Virus record (IMG/VR): IMGVR_UViG_3300032284_002307
Location: 1 to 33,397 of that record
DNA from: a virus
Length of the DNA: 33,397 nt
Reading direction: 5' to 3' (one strand)
A program made the translations under genes and the position numbers. Numbering within the stretch: position 1 is the first letter of the stretch; each line of letters begins with the position of its first letter. The notes under the pieces are model-generated. The model was not told where the DNA came from, searched no databases, and saw only the letters and a program-made list of their open reading frames with translations. Shown here one piece after another: positions 17,663 through 24,681 of the stretch.

Positions 17663-19378
17663 TTATTTCTCGTACTCTTCTGGTACTCGACGTTGTGGGA
17701 GTTTCGTACCATAAGCTTCAGTTACCAAACGATTTCTTAGCCCTTGCTCACTAGCTGCAAGCATTTGACCCGCCTCATCTAGCATTGGTGTAGCGGCGTT
17801 TGGTTGGCCGCCTTGAGGCATACCCGATTCTGGGTTCATAACAGGTTGTCCAGGTTGTCCATCAGGACCAGGAGTAATACCAGTTAAACTGGTGATTTCA
17901 GCAGCAATCATATTTTTTACCATCTGCAAAGCACCATCAGCCTTAGCATCATCAATAAGTTCTTGACGAATTTCTTGAATCTTTTCAGCAGGGAACTCTT
18001 CGCCAAGTGATCGTAAAGCTCCTTCTTTAGATTCAAGGTTGAGTGAAAGCATAGTTTGAACTTCGTTCAATGCAATCAGTTTGTCTAGAGGCAATGGTTG
18101 TGGGAATTGAACAATAGAACGGTAAGTAATTGGATCATTTGGGTCTAATTGAGGGAGTTGACTTGGCTTAATAGGGGTATTAAAATTAGGGTTCCAAGTA
18201 AACATTTCTGGTTCTTTTACGCTTATGTTCAAAAGGATAAGCTCGTTAATTCTTTCTAAACCATGAGCGTATTGAATAATTTTTTGGTGATAACGAGCCA
18301 TCAAAGGTTGGAATTGAATTGATAGAGCAACACCTGAAGTGTTAGAAATAGGTTGTGCTTGACCAAGAGCTGTTTCAGGAACACCAACCATTTCATGCAT
18401 AGCCTTTTTTAGTAACTGCATAAAATCCATTGCGCCCTTTAGTCCTTGTGCGCCACCCTCAAGATTCTCAACTCGTGCTTCTTTAGGTAGTCCGCCCCAT
18501 ACTTTGTTTGCGCCTTTTTCAAGTTGGGAAGCTTTTGCACCAATAATGACCGTAACCGGAGCAGCGTGATAATTAACAATGTCGGCAATGTCAGTAGCAG
18601 TTTCGTTATAAGTACGATTAATACTAATGATGTCATTGCAATCGCTAAGGCCCCAAGGGCTACCGCTAATGCGAACATTCGGAATATGAACAACAGGGAT
18701 AACACCAAGCGGATTAGGGCGAGAGTCAATAAGTTCATCATTTATGTATTCCTCAATTCGATCATCCGTCAAGATTTCTGTATAAGTAAATACTTGACGT
18801 GTACCTTCCAATGATGTTCCCCAGAAACGATACTTAAGTTTAAAACGAATTAAACGTTCACGGTCATGAGGATGAAATTCTGGAAAAGCAAAAGAAGAAT
18901 TAAGCGGAAGAATGCGAACCCGTCCGGGGTGCATACGACCTGTAGGATCTGCGTAAGCCTCTTCGTAAGCTACTTTAATAAAGCAATCGCCAGATACAGA
19001 CCCTTGTTGCCCAATTTCCCAAAGGACAGTCGCTTTGTTGTTATCAATTTCCCAAACACGTTCTAATATGTCAGGAACAATAGCCTCAGTTTCTTTAGGG
19101 CTACGGAATTGAACCCCTTTACCAAAGGTAAAGTTAATAATAAAATCTGTAAACGCACGATAGTAATTAAGTGCTACCTGAGCTTCGCCTGTTTGACGGC
19201 GGTATGAATAATGGTGGCCTAGATACATGGCCCAGTTCATTGAATAACGGTTTAAGCGAGGACCGTGAACCTCAAACTCTTCATCAGCAAGTTCCACCAA
19301 ACCAAGTGGTGAAATGGAGATAGTTAGATCGCTAGACGCCGCCCTATAACTTGGGGGTGAAAAGTCGATTGAACTCAC
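17663..19378 (-). CDS. Portal protein
   Basis: This 571-residue protein starts with GTG 19378 behind a GGGAGC site. Features of SPP1-gp6-like portals are seen: an N-terminal region with NRYSMNWAMYLGHHYSYRR, GKGVQFRSPK at about 90, the clip/stem region IPVVHIPNVRISGSPWGLSD (about 225-245), then RTYNETATDIADIVNYHAAP, and the long helix with MHEMVGVPETALGQAQPISN followed by TSGVALSIQFQPLM. The C-terminal 100 residues are Gly/Pro/Gln rich and flexible. It forms the dodecameric ring through which DNA enters. Its position between terminase and scaffold/capsid genes agrees. Confidence 0.92.
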   Translation of the reverse strand: MSSIDFSPPSYRAASSDLTISISPLGLVELADEEFEVHGPRLNRYSMNWAMYLGHHYSYRRQTGEAQVALNYYRAFTDFIINFTFGKGVQFRSPKETEAIVPDILERVWEIDNNKATVLWEIGQQGSVSGDCFIKVAYEEAYADPTGRMHPGRVRILPLNSSFAFPEFHPHDRERLIRFKLKYRFWGTSLEGTRQVFTYTEILTDDRIEEYINDELIDSRPNPLGVIPVVHIPNVRISGSPWGLSDCNDIISINRTYNETATDIADIVNYHAAPVTVIIGAKASQLEKGANKVWGGLPKEARVENLEGGAQGLKGAMDFMQLLKKAMHEMVGVPETALGQAQPISNTSGVALSIQFQPLMARYHQKIIQYAHGLERINELILLNISVKEPEMFTWNPNFNTPIKPSQLPQLDPNDPITYRSIVQFPQPLPLDKLIALNEVQTMLSLNLESKEGALRSLGEEFPAEKIQEIRQELIDDAKADGALQMVKNMIAAEITSLTGITPGPDGQPGQPVMNPESGMPQGGQPNAATPMLDEAGQMLAASEQGLRNRLVTEAYGTKLPQRRVPEEYEK

Positions 19379-19443
19379 TTAAAGCTCCCTATCTAAATTT
19401 TGTTAAGGTTGTTATGGTAGCAGTCCTACAAAAATTACGTTTT

Positions 19444-19749
19444 TTACTTACGAGACTCGCCCTTAATTAAATTACGTCCTATAGGTTTAGCAACCTGATG
19501 AACAGCTTTCTTCTCGTCTTTTTCCTTTTTTTCCTCTACATAATCTCTATTTCTAGGATCAATTTCTTTTTTAGAGGTTACATACTTTCCACCCATTTGC
19601 GCATACTTGGCGTGGATCCAGTGAGCTCTCGCTGGAGAATCTTTTTGAAATCTAGTTGAGGCTTGAAGTTTAACCATGTTGTAAAGGCGTGGGTTAGCAG
19701 GAATTTGCTTAGGGCCTTCTTTAACTTCTTTACCTGAAATATATGCCAT
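19444..19749 (-). CDS. Small basic protein, unknown
   Basis: This 101-residue Lys/Arg-rich protein begins MAYISGKEVKEGPKQIPANP and contains RLYNMVKLQASTRFQKDSPA then RAHWIHAKYAQMGGKYV. The C-terminal third is very charged (EEKKEKDEKKAVHQVAK) and probably disordered. It may bind DNA or the inner head surface, but no motif proves this. It sits between a strong terminator hairpin and the portal gene. Similar small basic proteins are found between terminase and portal genes of actinobacterial phages, without a known role. Confidence 0.68.
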   Translation of the reverse strand: MAYISGKEVKEGPKQIPANPRLYNMVKLQASTRFQKDSPARAHWIHAKYAQMGGKYVTSKKEIDPRNRDYVEEKKEKDEKKAVHQVAKPIGRNLIKGESRK

Positions 19750-19772
19750 GGGCTACCTTTATAAAAAATAGG

Positions 19773-19816
19773 TTCTCGCCCCCCGTAGCGTTAAACGCAT
19801 ATTGGGGGGACGAGAA
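19773..19816 (-). terminator. Strong intrinsic terminator between the 132- and 101-residue genes
   Basis: A 12-bp stem (TTCTCG plus six C pairing with six G plus CGAGAA, one bulged T) carries an inner GCGTTTAACGC hairpin and is followed on the minus strand by CCTATTTTTTATAA. It is the best-formed minus-strand terminator in the capsid block, yet it lies in front of portal and capsid genes. Confidence 0.75.
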
Positions 19817-19823
19817 AACTAAA

Positions 19824-20222
19824 TTAGTCTCTTACTACTGCTGGGTTACCTGGTTGCTGATGTGATCCGTCACGAAATACTTCTTCAATAACGTTTGATC
19901 CGTGATCAGCAAATCCACCCTTAGAGAACTCTGAAAGGTGTGACGGTGCTTCTACCCATGAAGCAGAACCAACGTGAGCACGCTCACGCATTGTCTCTTC
20001 TGGCAACTTTTCAAAGACGTTTGCATTACGATTTGGGCGACCAGCAGCAGGTGTGTAAGCCTGTGATGCACCCTTAGAAAATTCGTTTGGAACGTCAGTA
20101 TCGGTTGCGATACCTTCTTCGAAACGAAGTGGTCCACGTTGTCCTGGAAGTGCTGCTGAAACCTTGCGGTCGTAAACAGTACCCGGACGCTCTGGGAACT
20201 TAGGTGATGGGGCGATTGTCAT
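19824..20222 (-). CDS. Small protein between terminase and portal, unknown
   Basis: This 132-residue protein is Pro/Gly/Ser rich and probably largely disordered, with two similar segments: PNEFSKGASQAY (about 45-56) and LSEFSKGGFADHGS (about 95-108). The repeated EFSKG motif suggests an internal duplication. It has no Cys, membrane segment or enzyme motif. A clear ribosome-binding site (AAGGAG) overlaps a perfect 10-base palindrome (CCTTATAAGG) upstream. A strong terminator follows it. A minor head protein is possible from location only. Confidence 0.68.
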   Translation of the reverse strand: MTIAPSPKFPERPGTVYDRKVSAALPGQRGPLRFEEGIATDTDVPNEFSKGASQAYTPAAGRPNRNANVFEKLPEETMRERAHVGSASWVEAPSHLSEFSKGGFADHGSNVIEEVFRDGSHQQPGNPAVVRD

Positions 20223-20229
20223 TATTACT

Positions 20230-20250
20230 CCTTATAAGGTTGAGGCCTCA
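20230..20250. promoter_or_regulatory. Two adjacent perfect palindromes before the 132-residue gene
   Basis: CCTTATAAGG (20230-20239) and TGAGGCCTCA (20241-20250) are separated by one base, and the first overlaps the ribosome-binding site of the gene starting at 20222. They could form an operator or an mRNA structure that hides the site. Short palindromes also arise by chance. Confidence 0.3.
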
Positions 20251-20298
20251 GGTAAAAGTATCCATTAGTAATGAAGAAATCTCATACTAAAGTCAGAG

Positions 20299-21876
20299 TT
20301 ATCTGCCATAAAATGGCGAAGAGCTCATTTCTACTTGAGGCATTGTTAGGTCCATAGTTAAAGAACAAGCTATTGCCAGACTATCGGCAAAGTCATCGTG
20401 GGCATGGGCTTCTTCCGGAGCTGCCGCCAAGAAGTTAGGTCCTTGGAATTTAACCTCCAAGTCAGTCATTTGTTGGTAAAACCTTTTAAACGATTTAAGC
20501 CTACGAGTTTTTGCGTGAGCCGGCCAACCAATCATACGTCTATCAATTAGAGATTTAAGGTGTTTCCAACGTTTCGATTGTTCTTGTTGGCTACTGCCAA
20601 TCGCATGAACTTCTGCTCTAGGTATTAAAAGTTTAAGACGTTGAGCTACAGCATCACCAACACCATTTGCGTCTACTCCAACTGCAAGAACATCGTAGTT
20701 TGCTAAAAAACTAACTATTTGAAAATACTGGTCTTCCCAATCGTCCCCTTGGATTTCCATCCAGTTAAGAATGCGGTGGTCAAAATAACCAAACTCGTCC
20801 GGTCTATCCCAATCTACCCAAACAATAGTTACTACAGTTGAGTCCATCTTTCGTGCCGGGTCAATTCCCACGACCACTGGCGATCTATGCCAGGCCCTAA
20901 CAACTTCTTGAGATGTGTCCCCAAGTTCGTCCATGACTGTTGATGTAACGAACATTCCTCTCTCCAACAGCCACTTGCAGTTGTACGACATCTGGAACTC
21001 ATCCGAGTCCTCTCCAATTCTCATACGCTCACGCTTAATGTGTTTAGCGTAATTAGGGTTTACCTTTGTTACCTCTCGCCAATCCCACTCAAAGTGATTT
21101 TGTCTTTTTCCACGACCAGTCTGAAGTCGTTTATTTAACTGAATACTGTTGTAGAAGTTATTTTTCCTATTTGTAGGAGTGCCAGTCTTCACCATAGTGC
21201 CAGCGTAATACGCCAACATAGGGGAGATAGACTTAGAAACTACAAAGTCATCCGCCTCTTGGCACTCGTCAATAACAATAAGATGAAAAGACTTAGATTC
21301 AATTTTTGCTTTCGGGTTAGCGGTCATCATAGTCATAGATGACCCAGAATTTTTTAAAACAATCTTTCGAGTAACACCGGCAACTTTTCCTAAACTATCG
21401 TCAATTTCAGGATCCCCAAGAATTTCTAAAGCTTTTTCGCTCGTTAGTCTATCTACCGTACGACCAAATAGAGTTTCTACCTGCCCTTCTACCGGTGCAA
21501 ACATGCCTACCATAATTCCATTTTCGTACTGACCCAAAAGATCTGGGTACATTTTTGCAAGACGTGGAAGCAGGATCATAAGAGTTGCAACAGTGTTAGC
21601 AATGGTTTCTGATTTACCAGACTGACGTGCTGCCAAAGCTGTAATTTCAGCACTGTCATTTAAAATAACAGATTCAACAATCCTACGTGATAGTGGTTTT
21701 TGATATGGGTGAAGATCGTAACCAACTAACGCTGTCATAAACGTCATGACTTTATCAACTAACTTATTTACAAATTCTCGAGAGAGTTCATCCAGCTCAT
21801 CTTCATCTTCATCGAGCAGCGGAAGGTCATCCTCTTCGAGGAATTCCTCTTCATCAATAAATTCTGAATTATCCAT
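20299..21876 (-). CDS. terL: Terminase large subunit
   Basis: This 525-residue protein has a very acidic 30-residue N-terminus, then the ATPase: LHPYQKPL adenine-motif region (55-62), Walker A ARQSGKS (83-89) and Walker B LIVIDE (199-204). The RNase-H-like nuclease follows with VVGIDPARKMDS (Asp339), AVGVDANGVGD (Asp402) and HAHDDFADSLA (Asp494/495 and Asp498). These acidic residues bind the metals for DNA cutting. The enzyme packages DNA through the portal. Start ATG 21876 has no clear ribosome-binding site, and a terminator-like hairpin ends only about 28 bases upstream. No small terminase could be recognised; one of the small upstream genes might be it. Confidence 0.95.
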   Translation of the reverse strand: MDNSEFIDEEEFLEEDDLPLLDEDEDELDELSREFVNKLVDKVMTFMTALVGYDLHPYQKPLSRRIVESVILNDSAEITALAARQSGKSETIANTVATLMILLPRLAKMYPDLLGQYENGIMVGMFAPVEGQVETLFGRTVDRLTSEKALEILGDPEIDDSLGKVAGVTRKIVLKNSGSSMTMMTANPKAKIESKSFHLIVIDECQEADDFVVSKSISPMLAYYAGTMVKTGTPTNRKNNFYNSIQLNKRLQTGRGKRQNHFEWDWREVTKVNPNYAKHIKRERMRIGEDSDEFQMSYNCKWLLERGMFVTSTVMDELGDTSQEVVRAWHRSPVVVGIDPARKMDSTVVTIVWVDWDRPDEFGYFDHRILNWMEIQGDDWEDQYFQIVSFLANYDVLAVGVDANGVGDAVAQRLKLLIPRAEVHAIGSSQQEQSKRWKHLKSLIDRRMIGWPAHAKTRRLKSFKRFYQQMTDLEVKFQGPNFLAAAPEEAHAHDDFADSLAIACSLTMDLTMPQVEMSSSPFYGR

Positions 21877-21904
21877 AGCACCATAAGTCTAGAAGAAAAC
21901 GCAA

Positions 21905-21929
21905 AGCTCTGGCCTTATAAACCAGAGCT
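21905..21929 (-). terminator. Terminator-like hairpin just before terL
   Basis: A perfect 8-bp stem (AGCTCTGG with CCAGAGCT, 9-base loop) is followed on the minus strand by TTGCGTTTTCTTC. It ends the upstream small-gene group and leaves little room for a terL promoter, so terL may depend on readthrough. Confidence 0.6.
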
Positions 21930-21986
21930 CAGCGATGCCACACAGGGAGAAGGAAGTGAGGTAGGTTAAGTATAGTAAATTTAAAA

Positions 21987-22235
21987 TTATTGCGTTTTTG
22001 TCATTCTGCTGTGGATTTGATCTACAACAGCATGAATGGCCTCAGCACCCGCTAAAGCTTCGTTTAAAGCATTAATATCACGACTACGTTCATATGTAGT
22101 TAGGCATCTACCCAATTCATACATAGCTTGATCTACCCAAAGAGATAGTTCCCCTGTCGGGATCTTGGAAACTCTATTAGCCACTTTTTCTGAAAAAGGC
22201 TTAACCCAAGGTTCTTTTGGTTTTTTCTTAAACAT
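21987..22235 (-). CDS. Small helical protein upstream of terL, unknown
   Basis: The preferred start is ATG 22235 (MFKKKPKEPWVKPF, 82 residues), which has a GAGG site about nine bases upstream and overlaps the previous gene by only 8 bases; a longer form starting at 22253 would overlap by 26. The protein has a basic N-terminus and a helical body (LSLWVDQAMYELGRCLTTYE, then ALAGAEAIHAVVDQIHSRM). The position directly upstream of terL and the all-helical nature would allow a small terminase role, but its length is short for this and no helix-turn-helix is evident. Confidence 0.62.
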   Translation of the reverse strand: MFKKKPKEPWVKPFSEKVANRVSKIPTGELSLWVDQAMYELGRCLTTYERSRDINALNEALAGAEAIHAVVDQIHSRMTKTQ

Positions 22236-22521
22236 CCCAGTCCTCAATTTCATCCGGAGTTAGCTCCATATTTCTTCCACGTAAGGCATTTGAAATTAAT
22301 AAATCAATATCTTCATCTGTAAGCAAGTTTGGGTTTTTTACCGTTTTAAATAAAATACCAAAATAAAATCCTGGTTTTGTAAACGGTATTCGAACTACAA
22401 AACAATGCCCTCTACGATACGGAATCTCTGTTTCCTGAGTTTTCCCAATCTCAATTATTGGTAGGGCTTTGTTATGGTAATACTCTAGTTTTCCTCCGTA
22501 TAGTGGTCCGAGTGTTCTCAT
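22228..22521 (-). CDS. Small protein, unknown
   Basis: This 97-residue protein begins MRTLGPLYGGKLEYYHNKAL. Its middle is beta-rich (GHCFVVRIPFTKPGFYFGIL) and its end acidic and helical (LLTDEDIDLLISNALRGRNM, then TPDEIEDWDV). The start overlaps the stop of the KTSC gene as TAATG. No known motif is seen. The gene belongs to a chain of tightly coupled small genes ahead of terL, and its function is unknown. Confidence 0.65.
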   Translation of the reverse strand: MRTLGPLYGGKLEYYHNKALPIIEIGKTQETEIPYRRGHCFVVRIPFTKPGFYFGILFKTVKNPNLLTDEDIDLLISNALRGRNMELTPDEIEDWDV

Positions 22522-22955
22522 TAGGAGTTAAATATTACCCTAGTTTCCGGAGGCATCTCTGCAGGGTTAAACGGTCCCATATCATCATGTTGGTCTAAAC
22601 CAGAGGCGGCAAGGTATTTTCCAGTAGAGTTGCTGGACTTTAGGTCATTCCAAAAAACTACTGGAACGCTGTTATATTCCCACCAAGTGCCGTCACGAAA
22701 TTTAACTACCAGCTTTTCAGCTTCACGACTATAAGCTAGTTTTAAAGCCCTAGGCCTTGCGGGGTTTGTTGTTGGGGCCGGCATATTTTGATAAGGAGGC
22801 TCGGTGTCTCTTTGTTCTTCTTCTTTAGGAAGCTCGACTTCCCAGTCATGAAACACTTTTTCCCGACCACGCATGGCATAATTAAGTTTTTTGTTAGCCT
22901 CATCTTCACGAGACTTTTTAGTTCTTAAAAGGTAATTGTCATTAAATCTTGCCAT
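22521..22955 (-). CDS. KTSC-domain protein
   Basis: The preferred start is MARFNDNYLLRTKKSREDE at 22955 (144 residues), overlapping the upstream stop as TAATG; a start at 22967 adds four residues. Residues about 70-120 read LAYSREAEKLVVKFRDGTWW, then EYNSVPVVFWNDLKSSNSTG and KYLAA, which matches the KTSC domain (strand, F-x-x-G-x-x-Y-x-Y, x-V-P, then x-S-x-G-x-Y). KTSC domains occur in small bacterial and phage proteins and are thought to bind nucleic acid or protein partners, with no settled role. The N-terminal 60 residues are charged and flexible. Confidence 0.75.
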   Translation of the reverse strand: MARFNDNYLLRTKKSREDEANKKLNYAMRGREKVFHDWEVELPKEEEQRDTEPPYQNMPAPTTNPARPRALKLAYSREAEKLVVKFRDGTWWEYNSVPVVFWNDLKSSNSTGKYLAASGLDQHDDMGPFNPAEMPPETRVIFNS

Positions 22956-23218
22956 TATTGCCTGCAATCATGGTCGCCTGTTTTATTCTCAGGAACACGG
23001 GCTTCACAATTTGAACAGATCATGGTTTTGGGAGCTTTAAAATTATTTTGAGCGGTTGCGCCTTTAGGAAAGTTTGCGCCATCTTCAGAAAACTCTGGAT
23101 CGTAGTTATCAATGATTTCAGGCTCTTCAAACATTTCCCTAGGAAACGGGCCTTGTGGATCTACTACGTGGCTTGGTACCGGGTGTACTTGTACTGCGTT
23201 ATGCCTTTGGAGTCTCAT
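22955..23218 (-). CDS. Small protein with C-terminal zinc-binding motif
   Basis: This 87-residue protein has an N-terminal acidic, Pro-rich region, probably disordered. Its end is MICSNCEARVPENKTGDHDC, with C-x2-C followed by H-x-C, a likely single zinc site. The start ATG 23218 overlaps the end of the upstream zinc-ribbon gene by 20 bases. Such small zinc proteins in phages can contact DNA, RNA polymerase or other proteins; here only metal binding is supported. Confidence 0.65.
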   Translation of the reverse strand: MRLQRHNAVQVHPVPSHVVDPQGPFPREMFEEPEIIDNYDPEFSEDGANFPKGATAQNNFKAPKTMICSNCEARVPENKTGDHDCRQ

Positions 23219-23420
23219 CAGCTGACTCTTCAGCTACTGGCTCTTGTGCTTTAGGAGCTGCGGCCTTTTTTGTTTGTGTTGGTTTAGGAAGGTCTAACTG
23301 TCCAGCATCAGCACGTGCTTGTAGAGGCTTTGGTAGACATGCTACACAATAGTAAGCAGGACTTACTCCTGCATCGTTTACTACAAACTTTGCATCTGAT
23401 GAACAGTTAGAACACTTCAT
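23199..23420 (-). CDS. Small zinc-ribbon protein
   Basis: The start is placed at ATG 23420 (MKCSNCSSDAKFVV, 73 residues), with an AAGGA site upstream; a longer frame to 23486 would overlap the previous gene and lacks this site. Two pairs, C-S-N-C (3-6) and C-V-A-C (about 25-28), form a classical zinc ribbon, followed by a Lys/Pro/Ala/Glu-rich tail that is probably disordered. It resembles the zinc-binding head of many short phage proteins of unknown function. It is downstream of two membrane proteins in the same transcript. Confidence 0.7.
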   Translation of the reverse strand: MKCSNCSSDAKFVVNDAGVSPAYYCVACLPKPLQARADAGQLDLPKPTQTKKAAAPKAQEPVAEESADETPKA

Positions 23421-23430
23421 AATTAATCCT

Positions 23431-23622
23431 TTACTTAGAGGCTCCGACACCGAAAGCAGTATCGTTCTTATTAACTGCACGTGCAAGAGGTCCTAGAATG
23501 GAACCTAGTGCTGCCATACCTAATGACTTAGGGTCTGTGTGACCGGCCATATACATGGCTGCAATTGCTGAAACAGCTGTGCGTGCATATGACGCTGCTG
23601 CTGCTTGAAGTTGCTTGTTCAT
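23431..23622 (-). CDS. Small membrane-associated protein, holin candidate
   Basis: This 63-residue protein has an amphipathic start (MNKQLQAAAASYARTAVSA), then hydrophobic IAAMYMAGHTDPKSLGMAAL and SILGPLARAVNKNDTAFGVG. The pattern AG-x-TDP, hydrophobic helix, then ARA(V/L)N-x-x-D-x-AFG recurs in small proteins of marine and freshwater phages that are often listed as holin-like or membrane proteins. A holin would make pores that release lysins. Position next to another membrane protein and near the plus-strand transglycosylase supports a lysis role, but the sequence does not prove it. Strong AAAGGAG site. Confidence 0.65.
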   Translation of the reverse strand: MNKQLQAAAASYARTAVSAIAAMYMAGHTDPKSLGMAALGSILGPLARAVNKNDTAFGVGASK

Positions 23623-23640
23623 ATCTTCTCCTTTGTAATA

Positions 23641-23655
23641 AGGGCTGTTTGCCCT
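23641..23655 (-). terminator. Weak hairpin between two membrane-protein genes
   Basis: AGGGC pairs with GCCCT around a 5-base loop, followed on the minus strand by TATTACAAAGG. The stem is short and there is no U-run, so it is at most a minor mRNA structure. Confidence 0.25.
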
Positions 23656-23669
23656 ACCACAAGTGTAGC

Positions 23670-23906
23670 CTATTCTTTACCAGACTCAATATGGGTGTCT
23701 AAACGCCCCTTGATTTCAGCTACTTCTATTTTAATTTCAGTTAAAATAGGCAAAATTTCTAATCTAATTTTATCTGAGAGGCTACTACCACCGTTGGGCT
23801 TAAGCTCTTCTAAATAAGATTTGGTCATCCAGCGGATCATTCCCGCTATTCCTGCAACAGTTGCTGTGAGGGCTGCGGCAAAACCTGCCCAATCAAGAGG
23901 GGTCAT
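23670..23906 (-). CDS. Small membrane protein with N-terminal TM helix and coiled coil
   Basis: This 78-residue protein begins MTPLDWAGFAAALTATVAGI followed by AGMIRWM, one membrane helix at about 6-26 then a positive/aromatic border. Residues 30-78 are charged and helical (LPILTEIKIEVAEIKGRLDT) and should form a coiled coil in the cytoplasm. This layout is common among small phage membrane proteins of lysis cassettes in Gram-positive phages, where they are called holin-like or antiholin-like. It is the first gene after the leftward promoter, with an AAGGA site. Confidence 0.7.
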   Translation of the reverse strand: MTPLDWAGFAAALTATVAGIAGMIRWMTKSYLEELKPNGGSSLSDKIRLEILPILTEIKIEVAEIKGRLDTHIESGKE

Positions 23907-23945
23907 TATGGTCCTTAAAGTAGTTTTGTAGGCACCGTATAGTTT

Positions 23946-23961
23946 TGCGACTTATGTCACA
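23946..23961. promoter_or_regulatory. Imperfect palindrome in the leader of the leftward genes
   Basis: On the plus strand the 16 bases TGCGACTTATGTCACA form an inverted repeat with one mismatch (TGCGAC against GTCACA). They lie between the leftward promoter and the first gene. An operator is possible but unproven. Confidence 0.25.
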
Positions 23962-23982
23962 TTTTTTTTAAATGAATAACTA

Positions 23983-24012
23983 TTTATACTGTAATTATGT
24001 CCGTTTTGTCTA
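23983..24012 (-). promoter_or_regulatory. Leftward promoter
   Basis: On the minus strand TAGACA (24012-24007) and TATAAA (23988-23983) are separated by 18 bases, a good sigma-70-type match in an AT-rich stretch. It would drive the small membrane, zinc-ribbon and KTSC genes and possibly terL. The spacing to the first start is about 75 bases. Confidence 0.55.
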
Positions 24013-24046
24013 CATATATACAATAAATATTTACTTTGAGTTCAGT

Positions 24047-24077
24047 TTGACTTAGTCTGTAACGCATGTGCTATGGT
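24047..24077 (+). promoter_or_regulatory. Rightward promoter of the transglycosylase gene
   Basis: TTGACT (24047-24052) and TATGGT (24072-24077) are separated by 19 bases, longer than ideal, but the -10 is preceded by TGC, giving an extended -10 element. It is back to back with the leftward promoter. It is the only plausible promoter for the only plus-strand gene. Confidence 0.55.
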
Positions 24078-24089
24078 TTTACCTGACCG

Positions 24090-24110
24090 AAGCCACCCAC
24101 AAGGTGGCTT
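24090..24110 (+). promoter_or_regulatory. Hairpin in the transglycosylase leader, possible attenuator
   Basis: A perfect 8-bp stem (AAGCCACC with GGTGGCTT, loop CACAA) is followed by TTG, so with the stem's own TT it gives a short T-run. It lies between the promoter and the ribosome-binding site. It may be a weak terminator or a stabiliser of the mRNA 5' end. Confidence 0.45.
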
Positions 24111-24134
24111 TTGCCAACTGAGAGGAGCAATAAA

Positions 24135-24674
24135 ATGCTCAATATCAAAATCAACTTCAGTCTTGACCTAAAGAAAGTAGCAATTGTATGGGCCGTAACC
24201 TGGATGTTCTTGTCCAATCTAGTGGTTCCTCCGACTGCAACTGCTTTGGTTGTTCCTGCTCCAGCGGAGAAGGCAATAACAGTCAATCTGACGTATCTAA
24301 AGGTGACTACGACAGTGTCACAAGCCAAGGCGGACTTGGCGAGTAACGGCTCAAAATACTTTGACGCCGAAGCGCTAGCTTTTCTAACGACCTATGTACA
24401 GGGTTGGAAGATGAGCGAATGGAAGTGCCTGGATAACATCTGGCAACATGAAAGTCACTTCAACCCTAAGGCTATGAATATGAGCTCAGGTGCCCTAGGC
24501 ATCGCCCAGTTCTTGCCCTCTACTTGGGGGAACTACAAGGTCGTGAAAACGACTGAAGCAAAACTCCAAATTCAATATGGGCTTCGGTATATACATAACC
24601 GATATGGGTCAGCCAGTGATCCTCAAGGCGCCTGCAACGCATGGCGTTATTGGCAAACACATAATTGGTACTAA
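24135..24674 (+). CDS. Secreted lytic transglycosylase (SLT/Rpf-like)
   Basis: The start is ATG 24135 with a strong GAGAGGAGC site; a TTG frame opening at 24111 has no such support. The protein has 179 residues. Residues 1-38 have a basic N-region, then a hydrophobic core (VAIVWAVTWMFLSNLVV) and PPTATA, a signal peptide or signal anchor. Residues 97-179 form a lysozyme-like domain: CLDNIWQHESHFNP with likely catalytic Glu106, then SSGALGIAQFLPSTW, and the end ACNAWRYWQTHNWY. Cys98 and Cys167 may form a disulphide. This form is typical of actinobacterial cell-wall lytic transglycosylases. It cleaves glycan strands outside the membrane. The opposite strand and own signals suggest a separately expressed gene. 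Confidence 0.88.
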   Translation: MLNIKINFSLDLKKVAIVWAVTWMFLSNLVVPPTATALVVPAPAEKAITVNLTYLKVTTTVSQAKADLASNGSKYFDAEALAFLTTYVQGWKMSEWKCLDNIWQHESHFNPKAMNMSSGALGIAQFLPSTWGNYKVVKTTEAKLQIQYGLRYIHNRYGSASDPQGACNAWRYWQTHNWY

Positions 24675-24681
24675 AAGCAAG

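Noticed and set aside
21987-22235. Small terminase subunit
   Set aside because: The location fits, but the protein is only about 82 residues with no visible helix-turn-helix, so the name is not justified.
24111-24134. Upstream TTG start for the transglycosylase
   Set aside because: It begins inside the leader hairpin and lacks a ribosome-binding site; ATG 24135 has a strong one and gives a normal signal sequence.
24071-24328. 85-codon minus-strand frame opposite the transglycosylase
   Set aside because: It is antisense to a clear gene, overlaps its promoter, and its hydrophobic look comes from the signal-peptide coding region.
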